The notes under the pieces were generated by a model. The model was not told the DNA's origin, did no database searches, and saw only the letters and a list, made by a program, of their open reading frames with translations. Of a stretch of 64,000 nucleotides of DNA, positions 56,556-64,000 are shown piece by piece. The stretch comes from Parvibaculum sedimenti (GTDB lineage Bacteria > Pseudomonadota > Alphaproteobacteria > Parvibaculales > Parvibaculaceae). The position numbers and the translations under genes are program-made. The stretch covers positions 33,912 to 97,911 of the forward strand of contig NZ_WESC01000015.1 of the NCBI RefSeq assembly GCF_009184905.1, written 5' to 3'. How positions within the stretch are numbered: the stretch's first letter is position 1; every line of letters starts with the position of its first letter.

Positions 56556-57902
56556 ATGTCCCTGACCACTTCTAGGCGCGCCCGGCTCTTGTACGTGTTT
56601 TCGCGGCGCTGGCAGCGCAGACTGTTTTTTGTGGCGGGGGGGCTCGCCGTGGGGGGCGTTGCGGCGCTTCTGGCGGTCCTTGCCGACCGCGCACAGCTTG
56701 AGTTCCACCGCTTTCTGGCGCTCGCGCCGTGGGGGCCGCTTTTCCTGACGCCGCTCGGCTTCGCGATCGCCGTCTTTCTGGCCACCCGCTATTTCCCAAA
56801 TTCCGGCGGCAGCGGCATTCCGCAGGCGATCGCCGCCCGCGCCCTCACCGGTACAGAAGAGCGCGGCAAGCTCGTCTCGCTCCGGATTGCTGTCGGCAAG
56901 ATCCTGCTGACGTTGATGGGCCTTCTCGTCGGCGCATCGACGGGCCGCGAGGGGCCGACGGTACAGGTGGGCGCTTCGGTCATGTTCGCGCTGGGTCGCG
57001 TCTCGCGCCGCTACCAGCCGGGCCTCATTCTGGCGGGCTCCGCAGCGGGCGTCGCCGCTGCCTTCAACACGCCGCTTGCGGGCATCGTTTTCGGCATTGA
57101 GGAAATGAGCCGCAGTTTCGAGACCCGGACGAGCGGTCTTGTTCTCGGCACGATCATCGCGGCAGGTATCACCTCCATAGCGCTGCTCGGCAACTACACC
57201 TATTTCGGATCGACGGTCGACATTCTGCTCGGCTGGGAGAACTGGCTCGTCGTGCCTGTCTGCGGCGTCATGGGCGGCCTCGCGGGCGGCATCTTCTCGC
57301 GCATTCTGGTGGTCTTCGGCGCGGGCCTTCCGGGGCGTGTGGGCGACTTGATCAAGCGCTACAAGGTAGCATTCGCAGCCGTCTGCGGCTTTGCCGTGGC
57401 ATTGTGCGGCCTGCTCTCCGGCGGTGCGATCTACGGCACGGGATATGAGCAGGCGAATGCCGCGTTGCATGGGACGGAACAGCTTTCCCTCCTCTATGCG
57501 CCGCTGAAGCTGTTGGCTACGGCGCTCTCGTCGATCTGCGGCCTGCCGGGCGGCATCTTCTCGCCGTCCTTGTCCGTGGGGGCGGGGCTCGGCGCGGATA
57601 TTGCTCATTTCTTCCCGGATACGCCGGCGGGCGCGCTCGTGCTGCTCGGCATGGTCGGCTATTTCACCGGAGTGGTGCAGGCGCCGATCACCGCCTTCGT
57701 CATCGTCTCGGAGATGACGGGCAGCCATGAGCTTCTGGTGCCGTTGATGCTGACCGCGCTGATCGCGCAAGGCGCATCGCGTCTCGTCTGCAAAGAAGGT
57801 GTTTATCACGCGCTGGCGAAGAACTTCCTTCCTCCGAAGGTGCCTGTTGTGAAAGAGCCGGCAGCGAAAGAACCAGAGACGTCGGCTTCGACGCACGCCT
57901 GA
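56556..57902 (+). CDS. ClC-family chloride channel/antiporter
   Basis: A voltage-gated-type chloride transporter in the inner membrane. The 448-residue protein has the ClC selectivity motifs: GSGIPQ (helix D), GREGPTVQ (helix F, containing the gating glutamate), and GLPGGIFSPSLSVGAGLG (helix N). There are about 10-12 hydrophobic segments. It lacks the C-terminal CBS domains of larger ClCs and ends in a Lys/Glu/Pro-rich tail. Presence of the gating glutamate suggests H+/Cl- antiport as in E. coli ClcA, but this cannot be settled by sequence. It is divergent from the helicase gene and 28 bases before the next gene. Confidence 0.92.
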   Translation: MSLTTSRRARLLYVFSRRWQRRLFFVAGGLAVGGVAALLAVLADRAQLEFHRFLALAPWGPLFLTPLGFAIAVFLATRYFPNSGGSGIPQAIAARALTGTEERGKLVSLRIAVGKILLTLMGLLVGASTGREGPTVQVGASVMFALGRVSRRYQPGLILAGSAAGVAAAFNTPLAGIVFGIEEMSRSFETRTSGLVLGTIIAAGITSIALLGNYTYFGSTVDILLGWENWLVVPVCGVMGGLAGGIFSRILVVFGAGLPGRVGDLIKRYKVAFAAVCGFAVALCGLLSGGAIYGTGYEQANAALHGTEQLSLLYAPLKLLATALSSICGLPGGIFSPSLSVGAGLGADIAHFFPDTPAGALVLLGMVGYFTGVVQAPITAFVIVSEMTGSHELLVPLMLTALIAQGASRLVCKEGVYHALAKNFLPPKVPVVKEPAAKEPETSASTHA

Positions 57903-57930
57903 TCGGCGAGAAGGCGGAAGGGAGAAGCGC

Positions 57931-59310
57931 ATGAACGAGCGTGAGGAACTGCCTGCCATCGACGAGTTGCGCACGCTGCTGGGCGGGCGGCTCACGACCT
58001 CGCTTCCCATCCGCGAGGCGCATGGCCGCGACGAGAGCTGGCATCCCGTCGCGCCGCCGGACGCGGTCGCCTTTGCGACGTCGACCAAAGAGGTCTCGGA
58101 GATCGTGCGCATCTGTGCGCAGCACCGTTTTCCGGTCATCGCCTTCGGCACCGGCACGTCGCTCGAGGGCCATATCTCTGCACCGCATGGCGGGCTCTCG
58201 CTCGATCTTTCGCGTATGAACCGCATCCTCGAAGTGAATGCGGCCGATCTCGACGTGCATCTGGAAGCGGGCGTGACGCGCAAGGCGCTGAACGCCTGGC
58301 TGCGCGACATGGGACTCTTTTTTCCGATCGATCCGGGCGCGGATGCGAGCCTTGGCGGCATGGCGGCGACGCGGGCTTCCGGCACCAATGCCGTGCGCTA
58401 CGGAACCATGCGGGAGAATGTGCTGAACCTTACCGCTGTCATGGCTGATGGAAGCATTGTGCATACGGCGCACCGCGCACGGAAGTCGGCGGCCGGGTAT
58501 GATCTGACGCGGCTTCTTGTCGGCTCCGAAGGCACGCTTGGCATCATCACCGAATTGACGTTGAAGCTTTACGGCATTCCGGAAGCGATCGCCTCCGGCG
58601 TCGTGTCGTTCCCGAATTTCGAAGGTGCCATCGACGCCGTGATCGAGACGATCCAGACAGGACTGCCGGTGGCGCGCATCGAGTTTCTTGACGAGGTGCA
58701 GGTCGAAGCCTGCAATCGCTATTCAAAACTTTCATTGCCGGTGGCGCCGCTTCTGCTGGTCGAGTTCCATGGGAGCGAGGCGTCTGTTGCCGAACAGGCG
58801 GAGCGCTTCGGCTTCATCGCCGGCGAACATGGCGGCGGCGCTTTCGAATGGGCGGTCAAGGCGGAGGAGCGCACGAAGCTCTGGGAGGCGCGGCACAATT
58901 CGCTTTACGCGGCGCTGGCGCTTCAGCCGGGCAAGAAGGGCCTCATCAGCGATGTCTGCGTGCCGATTTCCCGGTTGGCGGAAGCAATTTCCGGCACGAA
59001 GGAGGATTTGAAATCCTCGCCGCTCGTTGCGCCTATCGTCGGTCATGTCGGCGATGGAAATTTCCACCTCATCATGCTGGTCGATCCGGAAAACGCCGCA
59101 GAAGTGGCGGAAGCGCAGCGTATTCACGATCGCATGGTCATGCGTGCCCTGTCGCTCGACGGCACCTGCACAGGTGAACACGGCATTGGCGAAGGCAAAA
59201 GGAAATTCCTTGCGGCGGAGCATGGTGAGGGTGTCGCCGTCATGCACACTATCAAGCAGGCGCTCGACCCGTTGAACATTCTCAATCCGGGCAAGATGCT
59301 CCCGGCGTGA
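57931..59310 (+). CDS. dld: D-lactate dehydrogenase (cytochrome)-type FAD enzyme
   Basis: A flavoprotein that oxidises D-lactate or a related 2-hydroxy acid. The 459-residue protein has the VAO-type FAD domain (about 40-225; VIAFGTGTSLEGHISAPHGG, then GADASLGGMAATRASGTNAV and LTRLLVGSEGTLGIITELTL) and a C-terminal substrate domain ending GEHGIGEGKRKFL and LDPLNILNPGKML. It resembles LDHD/DLD and the GlcD family. Specificity is uncertain. No glycolate oxidase partner genes (glcE, glcF) are adjacent, which favours a single-chain D-lactate enzyme. Confidence 0.85.
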   Translation: MNEREELPAIDELRTLLGGRLTTSLPIREAHGRDESWHPVAPPDAVAFATSTKEVSEIVRICAQHRFPVIAFGTGTSLEGHISAPHGGLSLDLSRMNRILEVNAADLDVHLEAGVTRKALNAWLRDMGLFFPIDPGADASLGGMAATRASGTNAVRYGTMRENVLNLTAVMADGSIVHTAHRARKSAAGYDLTRLLVGSEGTLGIITELTLKLYGIPEAIASGVVSFPNFEGAIDAVIETIQTGLPVARIEFLDEVQVEACNRYSKLSLPVAPLLLVEFHGSEASVAEQAERFGFIAGEHGGGAFEWAVKAEERTKLWEARHNSLYAALALQPGKKGLISDVCVPISRLAEAISGTKEDLKSSPLVAPIVGHVGDGNFHLIMLVDPENAAEVAEAQRIHDRMVMRALSLDGTCTGEHGIGEGKRKFLAAEHGEGVAVMHTIKQALDPLNILNPGKMLPA

Positions 59311-59319
59311 GCGCGCCTA

Positions 59320-60000
59320 TTATTTCGACAGGCCGACGACGATGTTGACCGCGAGTGCAATCAGCACCGTGTTGTAGAAGAACGACAACATGCTGTGACC
59401 GAGCGTGATGCGGCGCATGCGCGTCGAAGTGACCTGGGTATCGGACGTCTGGGCCGTCATGCCGATGACGAAGGAATGATAGATGAACTCCCAATAGGTG
59501 GGTTCCTTCGTGCCCGGAAAGTCGAGCCCGCCCGTATCCCTGCGCGTCTCTCCGCCCCGCACCTCTGTATAGAAGACATGTATGTAATGTGCAGCCATGA
59601 CGACATGCAGAGTTAGCCAGCCGAGCAAAACCCCGATCAAGGCGAGAATGATATGCAGCCCGGCAGGCGGCGTGCCAGCGTTCAGGATAACGAAAATATT
59701 GCCGACGCTCAGCACGATCGCCGCCACGGTGATGACGGTAATGATGCCGATGCCTTCATCTTCGTAATTGGCGCGACGGCGCAGATGCTCGGGCATCAGC
59801 GGGATCATGTTGGTGAACATGAGCAGGAGATAGAGCGAATAGGCACCATCTGCGGCGATGGAGATGTGAAGCGGACGTGGGAATGTGTCGCCCGCGAAAC
59901 GCCAGATCGCAATGCCGACCAGAAGCGAGACGTAGAACCTTACGTGATGACGGATATGCGCTATGACGCGGTTCGGCATCGCCATTCTCCACATTGCCAT
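59320..60000 (-). CDS. DUF1345 integral membrane protein
   Basis: The 226-residue protein matches DUF1345: about five to six hydrophobic helices, the YWEFIYHSFVIGMTAQTSDT motif and the RMRRITLGHSMLSFFYNT motif near the C-terminus. Its role is unknown. It lies downstream of the ABC permease gene on the same strand (38 bases), so it may be part of the exporter operon, although DUF1345 proteins also occur alone. It is convergent with the D-lactate dehydrogenase gene. Confidence 0.85.
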   Translation of the reverse strand: MAMWRMAMPNRVIAHIRHHVRFYVSLLVGIAIWRFAGDTFPRPLHISIAADGAYSLYLLLMFTNMIPLMPEHLRRRANYEDEGIGIITVITVAAIVLSVGNIFVILNAGTPPAGLHIILALIGVLLGWLTLHVVMAAHYIHVFYTEVRGGETRRDTGGLDFPGTKEPTYWEFIYHSFVIGMTAQTSDTQVTSTRMRRITLGHSMLSFFYNTVLIALAVNIVVGLSK

Positions 60001-60038
60001 CTGGAAATCCTACCCGATCGGCAGTCCTATGTCGTTGC

Positions 60039-61178
60039 TCAGTCGAGCGTCTGGCGATAGCGGTTCATCGCGACAACGGTTGCGGCGACAAAAAAGATCA
60101 TGATCGCGCCGGTATCCGTCTGGATGTCGACGATGCCGTTTCCCTTGAGCAGGATGCCGCGGATGATGCGCAGGAAATGCGTCAGCGGCAGGACTTCGCC
60201 GATCCATTGCGCCCAGACCGGCATGCCCCGAAAGGGGAACATGAAGCCGGAGAGCAGGATCGAGGGCAGGAAGAAGAAAACCGCCATCTGCACCGCCTGA
60301 AGCTGGTTGCGGGCGAGCGTCGAGAAGGTGAATCCGACAGCGAGGTTGGCGGCGACGAAAATCAACAGCACGGCGGAGAGCAGGATGAGGCTGCCGATCA
60401 TGGGCACCTCGAAGAGAAAGCGCGCGGCGACGAGGACGAGCGCGGTCTGGATGTAGCCGACCACGATGTAGGGGATGATCTTGCCCATCATGACTTCAAG
60501 CGGGCGAGCCGGCATGGTGAGCAGGTTTTCCATCGTGCCGCGTTCGATTTCGCGGGTCATGGCGAGCGCGGTGAACATCACCATGGTCATGGTCAGGATG
60601 ACGCCGATGATGCCGGGTACGATGTTGTACTGAGTGCGGTTCTCGGAGTTGTAGCGTGGATGGACGACGAGATCGAACGGCGTAGCTGCCGGTATCCGGC
60701 TCGCAAGCGGCCCGGTCAGATCGCGGTTAAGGGCCGTGGTTGCGAGAACGCGCAAGGCGGCGATGGCATTTCCTGCAGCGGCGGGATCGGTTGCATCGGC
60801 ATCGAGCAGGATTTGCGGCTCCGCGCCGCGCACGAGATCGCGCGAGAAATTCGGCGGGATCTGGACGACGAACTGCACCGTGCCGCGCGAAATCAACCTG
60901 TCGGCTTCCTCGCGTGTTTCCGGCCGCTCGGTAATCTGGAAATAGTCGGTATTCTCCATCGCCTTGATGAAGCTTCGCGTGAAGATCGAATGATCCTGTG
61001 CGAAGACGGCCGTCGCGAGATGTTTCGGGTCGGAATTGATCGCATAACCAAATAGCAGGAGCTGCATGATCGGCACGCCGAGCATCATCGCGAAGGTGAG
61101 CTTGTCGCGCCGCATCTGGATGAATTCCTTGCGGATCAGCGCGGCGAGGCGGCGGAAGTTGAAGCGATCGCCCATCAT
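60039..61178 (-). CDS. ABC-2 type permease of a MacB-independent exporter (YbhS/R-like)
   Basis: The 379-residue inner-membrane protein has an N-terminal helix (about 25-45), a large periplasmic domain and five C-terminal helices (from about 175), the ABC2_membrane_3 topology seen in YbhS and YbhR of E. coli. It is a single permease gene, so the exporter is likely to be a homodimer, in contrast to the two-permease Ybh system. It overlaps the ATPase gene by four bases. The substrate is unknown, probably a toxic or antibiotic compound by analogy. Confidence 0.87.
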   Translation of the reverse strand: MMGDRFNFRRLAALIRKEFIQMRRDKLTFAMMLGVPIMQLLLFGYAINSDPKHLATAVFAQDHSIFTRSFIKAMENTDYFQITERPETREEADRLISRGTVQFVVQIPPNFSRDLVRGAEPQILLDADATDPAAAGNAIAALRVLATTALNRDLTGPLASRIPAATPFDLVVHPRYNSENRTQYNIVPGIIGVILTMTMVMFTALAMTREIERGTMENLLTMPARPLEVMMGKIIPYIVVGYIQTALVLVAARFLFEVPMIGSLILLSAVLLIFVAANLAVGFTFSTLARNQLQAVQMAVFFFLPSILLSGFMFPFRGMPVWAQWIGEVLPLTHFLRIIRGILLKGNGIVDIQTDTGAIMIFFVAATVVAMNRYRQTLD

Positions 61179-62128
61179 GTGAAATTGTCCGATGCCTTGT
61201 TCATCATCAGGATGAACACGTCTTCGAGCGTTGGGTCGTCTTGCCGCCAGGAAAGATCATCGTCATTGCGCCAGGGGAAAATGGCCCGTTCGAGCGCTGC
61301 TTCATCGAGACCGCTGATATGTAGCGTCGCGCCAAAGGGCGCCACCATATCAATACCGGACTTGCCGGTAAGGTCATGCGCCAGTTTGCGGATGCGCCTG
61401 GGCGATGAGCCGGAGACGGTCCATGTCTTGAGGCCAGATTGTGCGATGACCTCCTGCGCGGTGCCGCGGGCAAGGAGATGGCCATAGGCGAGATAGCAGA
61501 TCTTGTTGCAGCGTTCGGCCTCGTCCATGTAATGCGTGCTGACGAGAACGGTAAGGCCGCCGGCGGCGAGTTCGTGAATCTCGTCCCAGAATTCGCGCCG
61601 CGCCTTCGGATCGACACCGGCCGTCGGCTCGTCGAGCAGCAGGAGCTGCGGCTTGTGCATGATGCAGGAGGCGAGCGCGAGGCGCTGTTTCCAGCCGCCG
61701 GAGAGCATGCCCGCGAGCTGGTCGGCTCGGCCCTTGAGGTTGAGTTTCTCGATCGTTTCCTCGACAGCTTCGCGTCGGTTCGGCAATCCGTAGATGCGCG
61801 CGACGAAATCGAGATTTTCGCGGATGCTCAGATCCTCATAAAGGCTGAACCTCTGCGTCATGTAACCCACTTCGAGCTTGATGCGCGGGCTCTCTGTGAT
61901 GATGTCGTAGCCGAGGCAGGTACCGTGGCCGGCGTCAGGCGTCAGCAATCCGCAGAGGAGACGGATCGTCGTCGTCTTGCCGCTGCCGTTTGGACCGAGG
62001 AAACCATAGATCTCGCCTTTTGCCACCTGCATGTCGACATTGTCGACGACCTTGCGCCCACCGAAGCTCTTGGTGAGCCCTTCGACGTTGATCGCGAGTT
62101 CACCTTCGAAGGACGCAGCGTCGCTCAT
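61175..62128 (-). CDS. ABC exporter ATPase (YbhF-like, single domain)
   Basis: The 317-residue cytoplasmic ATPase has Walker A GPNGSGKTT, signature LSGGWKQRLALA, Walker [14 protein letters not shown] and the H-loop VLVSTHYMDEAERC. The pattern is that of DrrA/YbhF-type drug-export ATPases. YbhF in E. coli contains two ABC domains, while this protein contains only one. It overlaps the permease start and begins three bases after the fusion-protein stop, so it is part of one operon. Confidence 0.9.
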   Translation of the reverse strand: MSDAASFEGELAINVEGLTKSFGGRKVVDNVDMQVAKGEIYGFLGPNGSGKTTTIRLLCGLLTPDAGHGTCLGYDIITESPRIKLEVGYMTQRFSLYEDLSIRENLDFVARIYGLPNRREAVEETIEKLNLKGRADQLAGMLSGGWKQRLALASCIMHKPQLLLLDEPTAGVDPKARREFWDEIHELAAGGLTVLVSTHYMDEAERCNKICYLAYGHLLARGTAQEVIAQSGLKTWTVSGSSPRRIRKLAHDLTGKSGIDMVAPFGATLHISGLDEAALERAIFPWRNDDDLSWRQDDPTLEDVFILMMNKASDNFT

Positions 62129-62131
62129 TTC

Positions 62132-63091
62132 TCACTCCGCCGTCTGATCGGAGACGCGAACCGGCTGGCCGGGATGGAAATCTTCGGGCGATTTGTCGGG
62201 CCAGGCTTCGGCCATGTAGACGAGCTTCGCCTGTGACTGTTCGCTGTAAATGACGGGCGGTGTGAACTCGGCTTGCGTCGAGATGAAGCGGATATGGCCC
62301 GTGAGGCCCGCCGGGCAACCATCGCAGGTGAGGGCGACCGTGTCGCCGACGTGGATGCGGCCGAGCTCGGGTTCCGGCACGAAGAAACGGATCTTGATGT
62401 TTTGCGGCGGCAGCACCGACACGATCGGCTGCGTCGCGCTGGCGAATTCGCCGACGCGGAAAAAAACGTCCTCGACAGTGCCGCCCTGTGGCGTATGTCC
62501 CTCGCGGCGGGAGAGACGCCAGTTCGCCTGATCGAGTGCCGCTTGCGCCGCTTTGACGGCAGCCTCGGCGGCGGCAACCTGATCTGGCCGGGCCGACAAT
62601 TTTCCCGTCACGAGTTTTGCGTCGAGCTCCCGCACGGATGCGGCGGCCGCATCGCGCGCGGCACGTGCCGTATCAAGCGCCGATTTCGAAACATTGCCAT
62701 CCGCATAAAGCTTCTCGGCGCGCGTGAAATCGAACTGGGTCTTCTTCAGCGTTGCGGCAGCGCTGGAGCGGCTCGCCTCGATCTGTTCGAGCTCGGGCAC
62801 GCGAAGCCCCTTGAGCAGGTCTTCATATTGCGACCGCGTCTGTGCGAGCTGCGCCGAGGCCTGCGCCTGCGCGGCGATCTCGGCAGTGGCGTCGAGCTGG
62901 AAGAGCAGGGCGCCTTCGGCCACCTTGTCTCCGCGCTTTACCGGAATGGCGTCTATGGTCCCGCCATCTATGGGGCCTACCCGCACATATTCGCCCTCGG
63001 CATAGCCTTGATAGGTCCCTTCCTTTCGTCCGTCGCAGGCGACGAGCAGGAGTGTGGCGGCAATGGCAATGACGATATGTATGCGGATCAT
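62132..63091 (-). CDS. HlyD-like membrane fusion lipoprotein (YbhG-like)
   Basis: A periplasmic adaptor connecting an inner-membrane ABC exporter to an outer-membrane channel. The 319-residue protein has a short signal with lipobox LLVAC (cysteine 19), barrel-sandwich hybrid halves (YVRVGPIDGGTIDAIPVKRG near 36-55; its lipoyl partner near 205-225), and a long coiled coil (about 70-185). No outer-membrane factor gene is present in the window, so it probably uses a TolC-like protein encoded elsewhere. It is translationally coupled to the TetR gene (ATGA). Confidence 0.88.
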   Translation of the reverse strand: MIRIHIVIAIAATLLLVACDGRKEGTYQGYAEGEYVRVGPIDGGTIDAIPVKRGDKVAEGALLFQLDATAEIAAQAQASAQLAQTRSQYEDLLKGLRVPELEQIEASRSSAAATLKKTQFDFTRAEKLYADGNVSKSALDTARAARDAAAASVRELDAKLVTGKLSARPDQVAAAEAAVKAAQAALDQANWRLSRREGHTPQGGTVEDVFFRVGEFASATQPIVSVLPPQNIKIRFFVPEPELGRIHVGDTVALTCDGCPAGLTGHIRFISTQAEFTPPVIYSEQSQAKLVYMAEAWPDKSPEDFHPGQPVRVSDQTAE

Positions 63092-63720
63092 GCGTGGGGC
63101 CCCTTGTCCGCGGCAAGGCCGCGCAAGACGAACTCGAAATGACTGGCGAGAAACCTCTCCGGATTCGTTTCCGGCATGGGCCCGAAAATCTCCTGCGCCA
63201 GTGCATTCATGATGATGGGGAAGATAACGCTCTGCGCGGTGGCGGCAGGATCGCAGGGGTGGAACTCGCCGCGCTTGATCCCGCGCTCAATAATGCGCGC
63301 CATGTTTTTGAGGCCACGAAAGGCAACTTCGTCGCGGTAGAAGGCGGCAATGTCGGGAAAGTTACCAGCCTCGGACAACACCACTTTTATCATGGCGCGA
63401 ATATCCGTTACCCCCGAGATGTTGCCGATATTGTGGAAGAGACCAGTCAGCAGCTCGACGGTCGACCCTTCAAACCCGTCGATCAGCCCTTCGACGGCGC
63501 CGATGCGCGCCCCCGCAATGTCGCGCACGATCGCCTTGAAGAGTTCGGCCTTGCTGTCGAAATAGAGATAGATGGTCGCCTTGCTGACGCCGGCTGCTTC
63601 GGCCACGTCCTCCAGCCGCGTCGCCGCAAAGCCCCGCCCCGAAAAGAGCTTCAGTCCCGCCGCCATGATTTCGGCAGGGCGGGCTTCCTTGCGTCGTTGG
63701 CGCTTCGGTTGGGTCATCAA
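63088..63720 (-). CDS. TetR/AcrR-family repressor (CecR-like)
   Basis: The 210-residue regulator has an N-terminal helix-turn-helix (about 15-60; VAEAAGVSKATIYLYFDSKA is the classic TetR sequence) and a C-terminal ligand-binding domain. It is the first gene of an exporter operon on the minus strand and overlaps the fusion-protein gene by four bases. A 24-bp palindrome over its promoter suggests autorepression relieved by the exported compound, as in the CecR-YbhGFSR system of E. coli. The start is 63720 or 63717 (two consecutive ATGs). Confidence 0.88.
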   Translation of the reverse strand: MMTQPKRQRRKEARPAEIMAAGLKLFSGRGFAATRLEDVAEAAGVSKATIYLYFDSKAELFKAIVRDIAGARIGAVEGLIDGFEGSTVELLTGLFHNIGNISGVTDIRAMIKVVLSEAGNFPDIAAFYRDEVAFRGLKNMARIIERGIKRGEFHPCDPAATAQSVIFPIIMNALAQEIFGPMPETNPERFLASHFEFVLRGLAADKGPHA

Positions 63721-63732
63721 ACACGAACCAGC

Positions 63733-63756
63733 TAATAACTGACCAGTCAGTTATTA
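63733..63756. promoter_or_regulatory. TetR operator (24-bp palindrome)
   Basis: 11-bp arms TAATAACTGAC (63733-63743) and GTCAGTTATTA (63746-63756) flank a two-base centre CA. The palindrome is 13 bases upstream of the TetR gene start and covers the -10 hexamer of its candidate promoter. Confidence 0.85.
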
Positions 63757-63779
63757 ATACGAATTGGCCAGAACTGCAA
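63751..63779 (-). promoter_or_regulatory. Promoter of the tetR-exporter operon
   Basis: On the minus strand, TTGCAG (63779-63774) and TAATAA (63756-63751) are separated by 17 bases. The -10 hexamer is also the first six bases of the palindromic operator, so bound TetR would block RNA polymerase. Confidence 0.6.
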
Positions 63780-63792
63780 GGCGACGGGCGCT

Positions 63793-63945
63793 TTATTTCG
63801 GATCGGGGTCTTGGGGCTTGTCGCCGGAATTGGTTTCGGCAGCGGCGTCGATGCGGCGATTGCCTTCATGGAGGCCGGCCTGGCGCTCCTGCTCGAGCTT
63901 CGCGCGCTTCTTGTCGGCACCCGTGCGCCGATATCGTTGAAAAAC
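63793..63945 (-). pseudogene. 5'-truncated DUF4169-like remnant
   Basis: A minus-strand frame of 50 codons encodes a DUF4169-like C-terminal part (RRTGADKKRAKLEQERQAG then LHEGNRRIDA) and ends with SGDKPQDPDPK and a stop. Immediately upstream is an in-frame stop codon, and no ATG, GTG or TTG start lies in the frame, so the usual N-terminal residues are missing. A run of five T bases at its 5' edge could mark a frameshift joining it to an ATG frame at 63965. The family match is by eye and tentative. Confidence 0.35.
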
Positions 63946-63957
63946 TCAGCCCAATAA

Positions 63958-64000
63958 CTATTCATTGAGCTGTTTCAGCGGCTCTCCGGTGATGAGGATC
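63958..64000 (-). CDS. C-terminal end of an unidentified minus-strand gene
   Basis: The last 14 codons before a TAG stop (63960-63958) are open to the edge of the window and end in ITGEPLKQLNE. This is too short to recognise. It is most likely the end of a gene that continues past position 64000. Confidence 0.25.
   Translation of the reverse strand, partial: ILITGEPLKQLNE

Overview
The window is high-GC, densely packed chromosomal DNA with a gene repertoire and order typical of an alphaproteobacterium. The evidence is a tad/cpa pilus operon of the Caulobacter/rhizobial type, a complete dcw (division and cell wall) cluster running from mraZ to ftsZ and then to lpxC, a class A RNase P RNA, a MurE with the meso-diaminopimelate signature, and an ArsR-methyltransferase/metF/split-metH operon. 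Several features recall Parvibaculum-like lineages, but that assignment is an inference from memory and was not tested. There are no insertion sequences, prophage genes, CRISPR arrays, rRNA or tRNA genes that I can see. The window is a core-genome region, so the novel material is mainly regulatory sites, small ORFs and unusual gene architectures.

Layout. 1-5753: 3' part of a tad pilus operon (cpaC end, a short cpaD-like gene, cpaE, cpaF, tadB, tadC). 5954-8380: an MFS transporter convergent with an AI-2E family transporter. 8600-11906: ettA, a perfect bidirectional terminator, then mlaC and mlaA on the minus strand. 12301-17978: methionine synthesis operon with a SahR-like regulator, metF and metH split into two genes, headed by a near-perfect palindrome inside its promoter. 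17988-21903: a tiny membrane peptide ORF and a fused hydantoinase/5-oxoprolinase on the minus strand. 22062-25403: a TerB/DnaJ-domain protein, a DMT transporter, an AmpD-like amidase and a quinone oxidoreductase. 25516-25890: rnpB.

26200-45079 is the dcw cluster: mraZ-rsmH-ftsL-ftsI-murE-murF-mraY-murD-ftsW-murG-murC-murB-ddl-ftsQ-ftsA-ftsZ. Most junctions are start/stop overlaps. The upstream region carries five MraZ-box-like repeats just downstream of a candidate promoter. The cluster makes lipid II in the cytoplasm and inner membrane and the divisome that uses it. A strong terminator follows ftsZ, after which lpxC (lipid A), bamD (outer membrane assembly), recN and ligA (DNA repair and replication) follow on the same strand.

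51244-56373 holds a minus-strand block of Xaa-Pro aminopeptidase, prmA and a UvrD-family helicase. 56556-59310 holds a ClC chloride channel and a D-lactate dehydrogenase-like flavoprotein. 59320-63720 is a minus-strand block: a TetR regulator, a lipoprotein-type membrane fusion protein, an ABC ATPase, an ABC-2 permease and a DUF1345 protein. It resembles a reduced version of the E. coli cecR-ybhGFSR exporter, with a 24-bp palindromic operator over its promoter. The right edge has a 5'-truncated DUF4169-like remnant and the tail of another gene.
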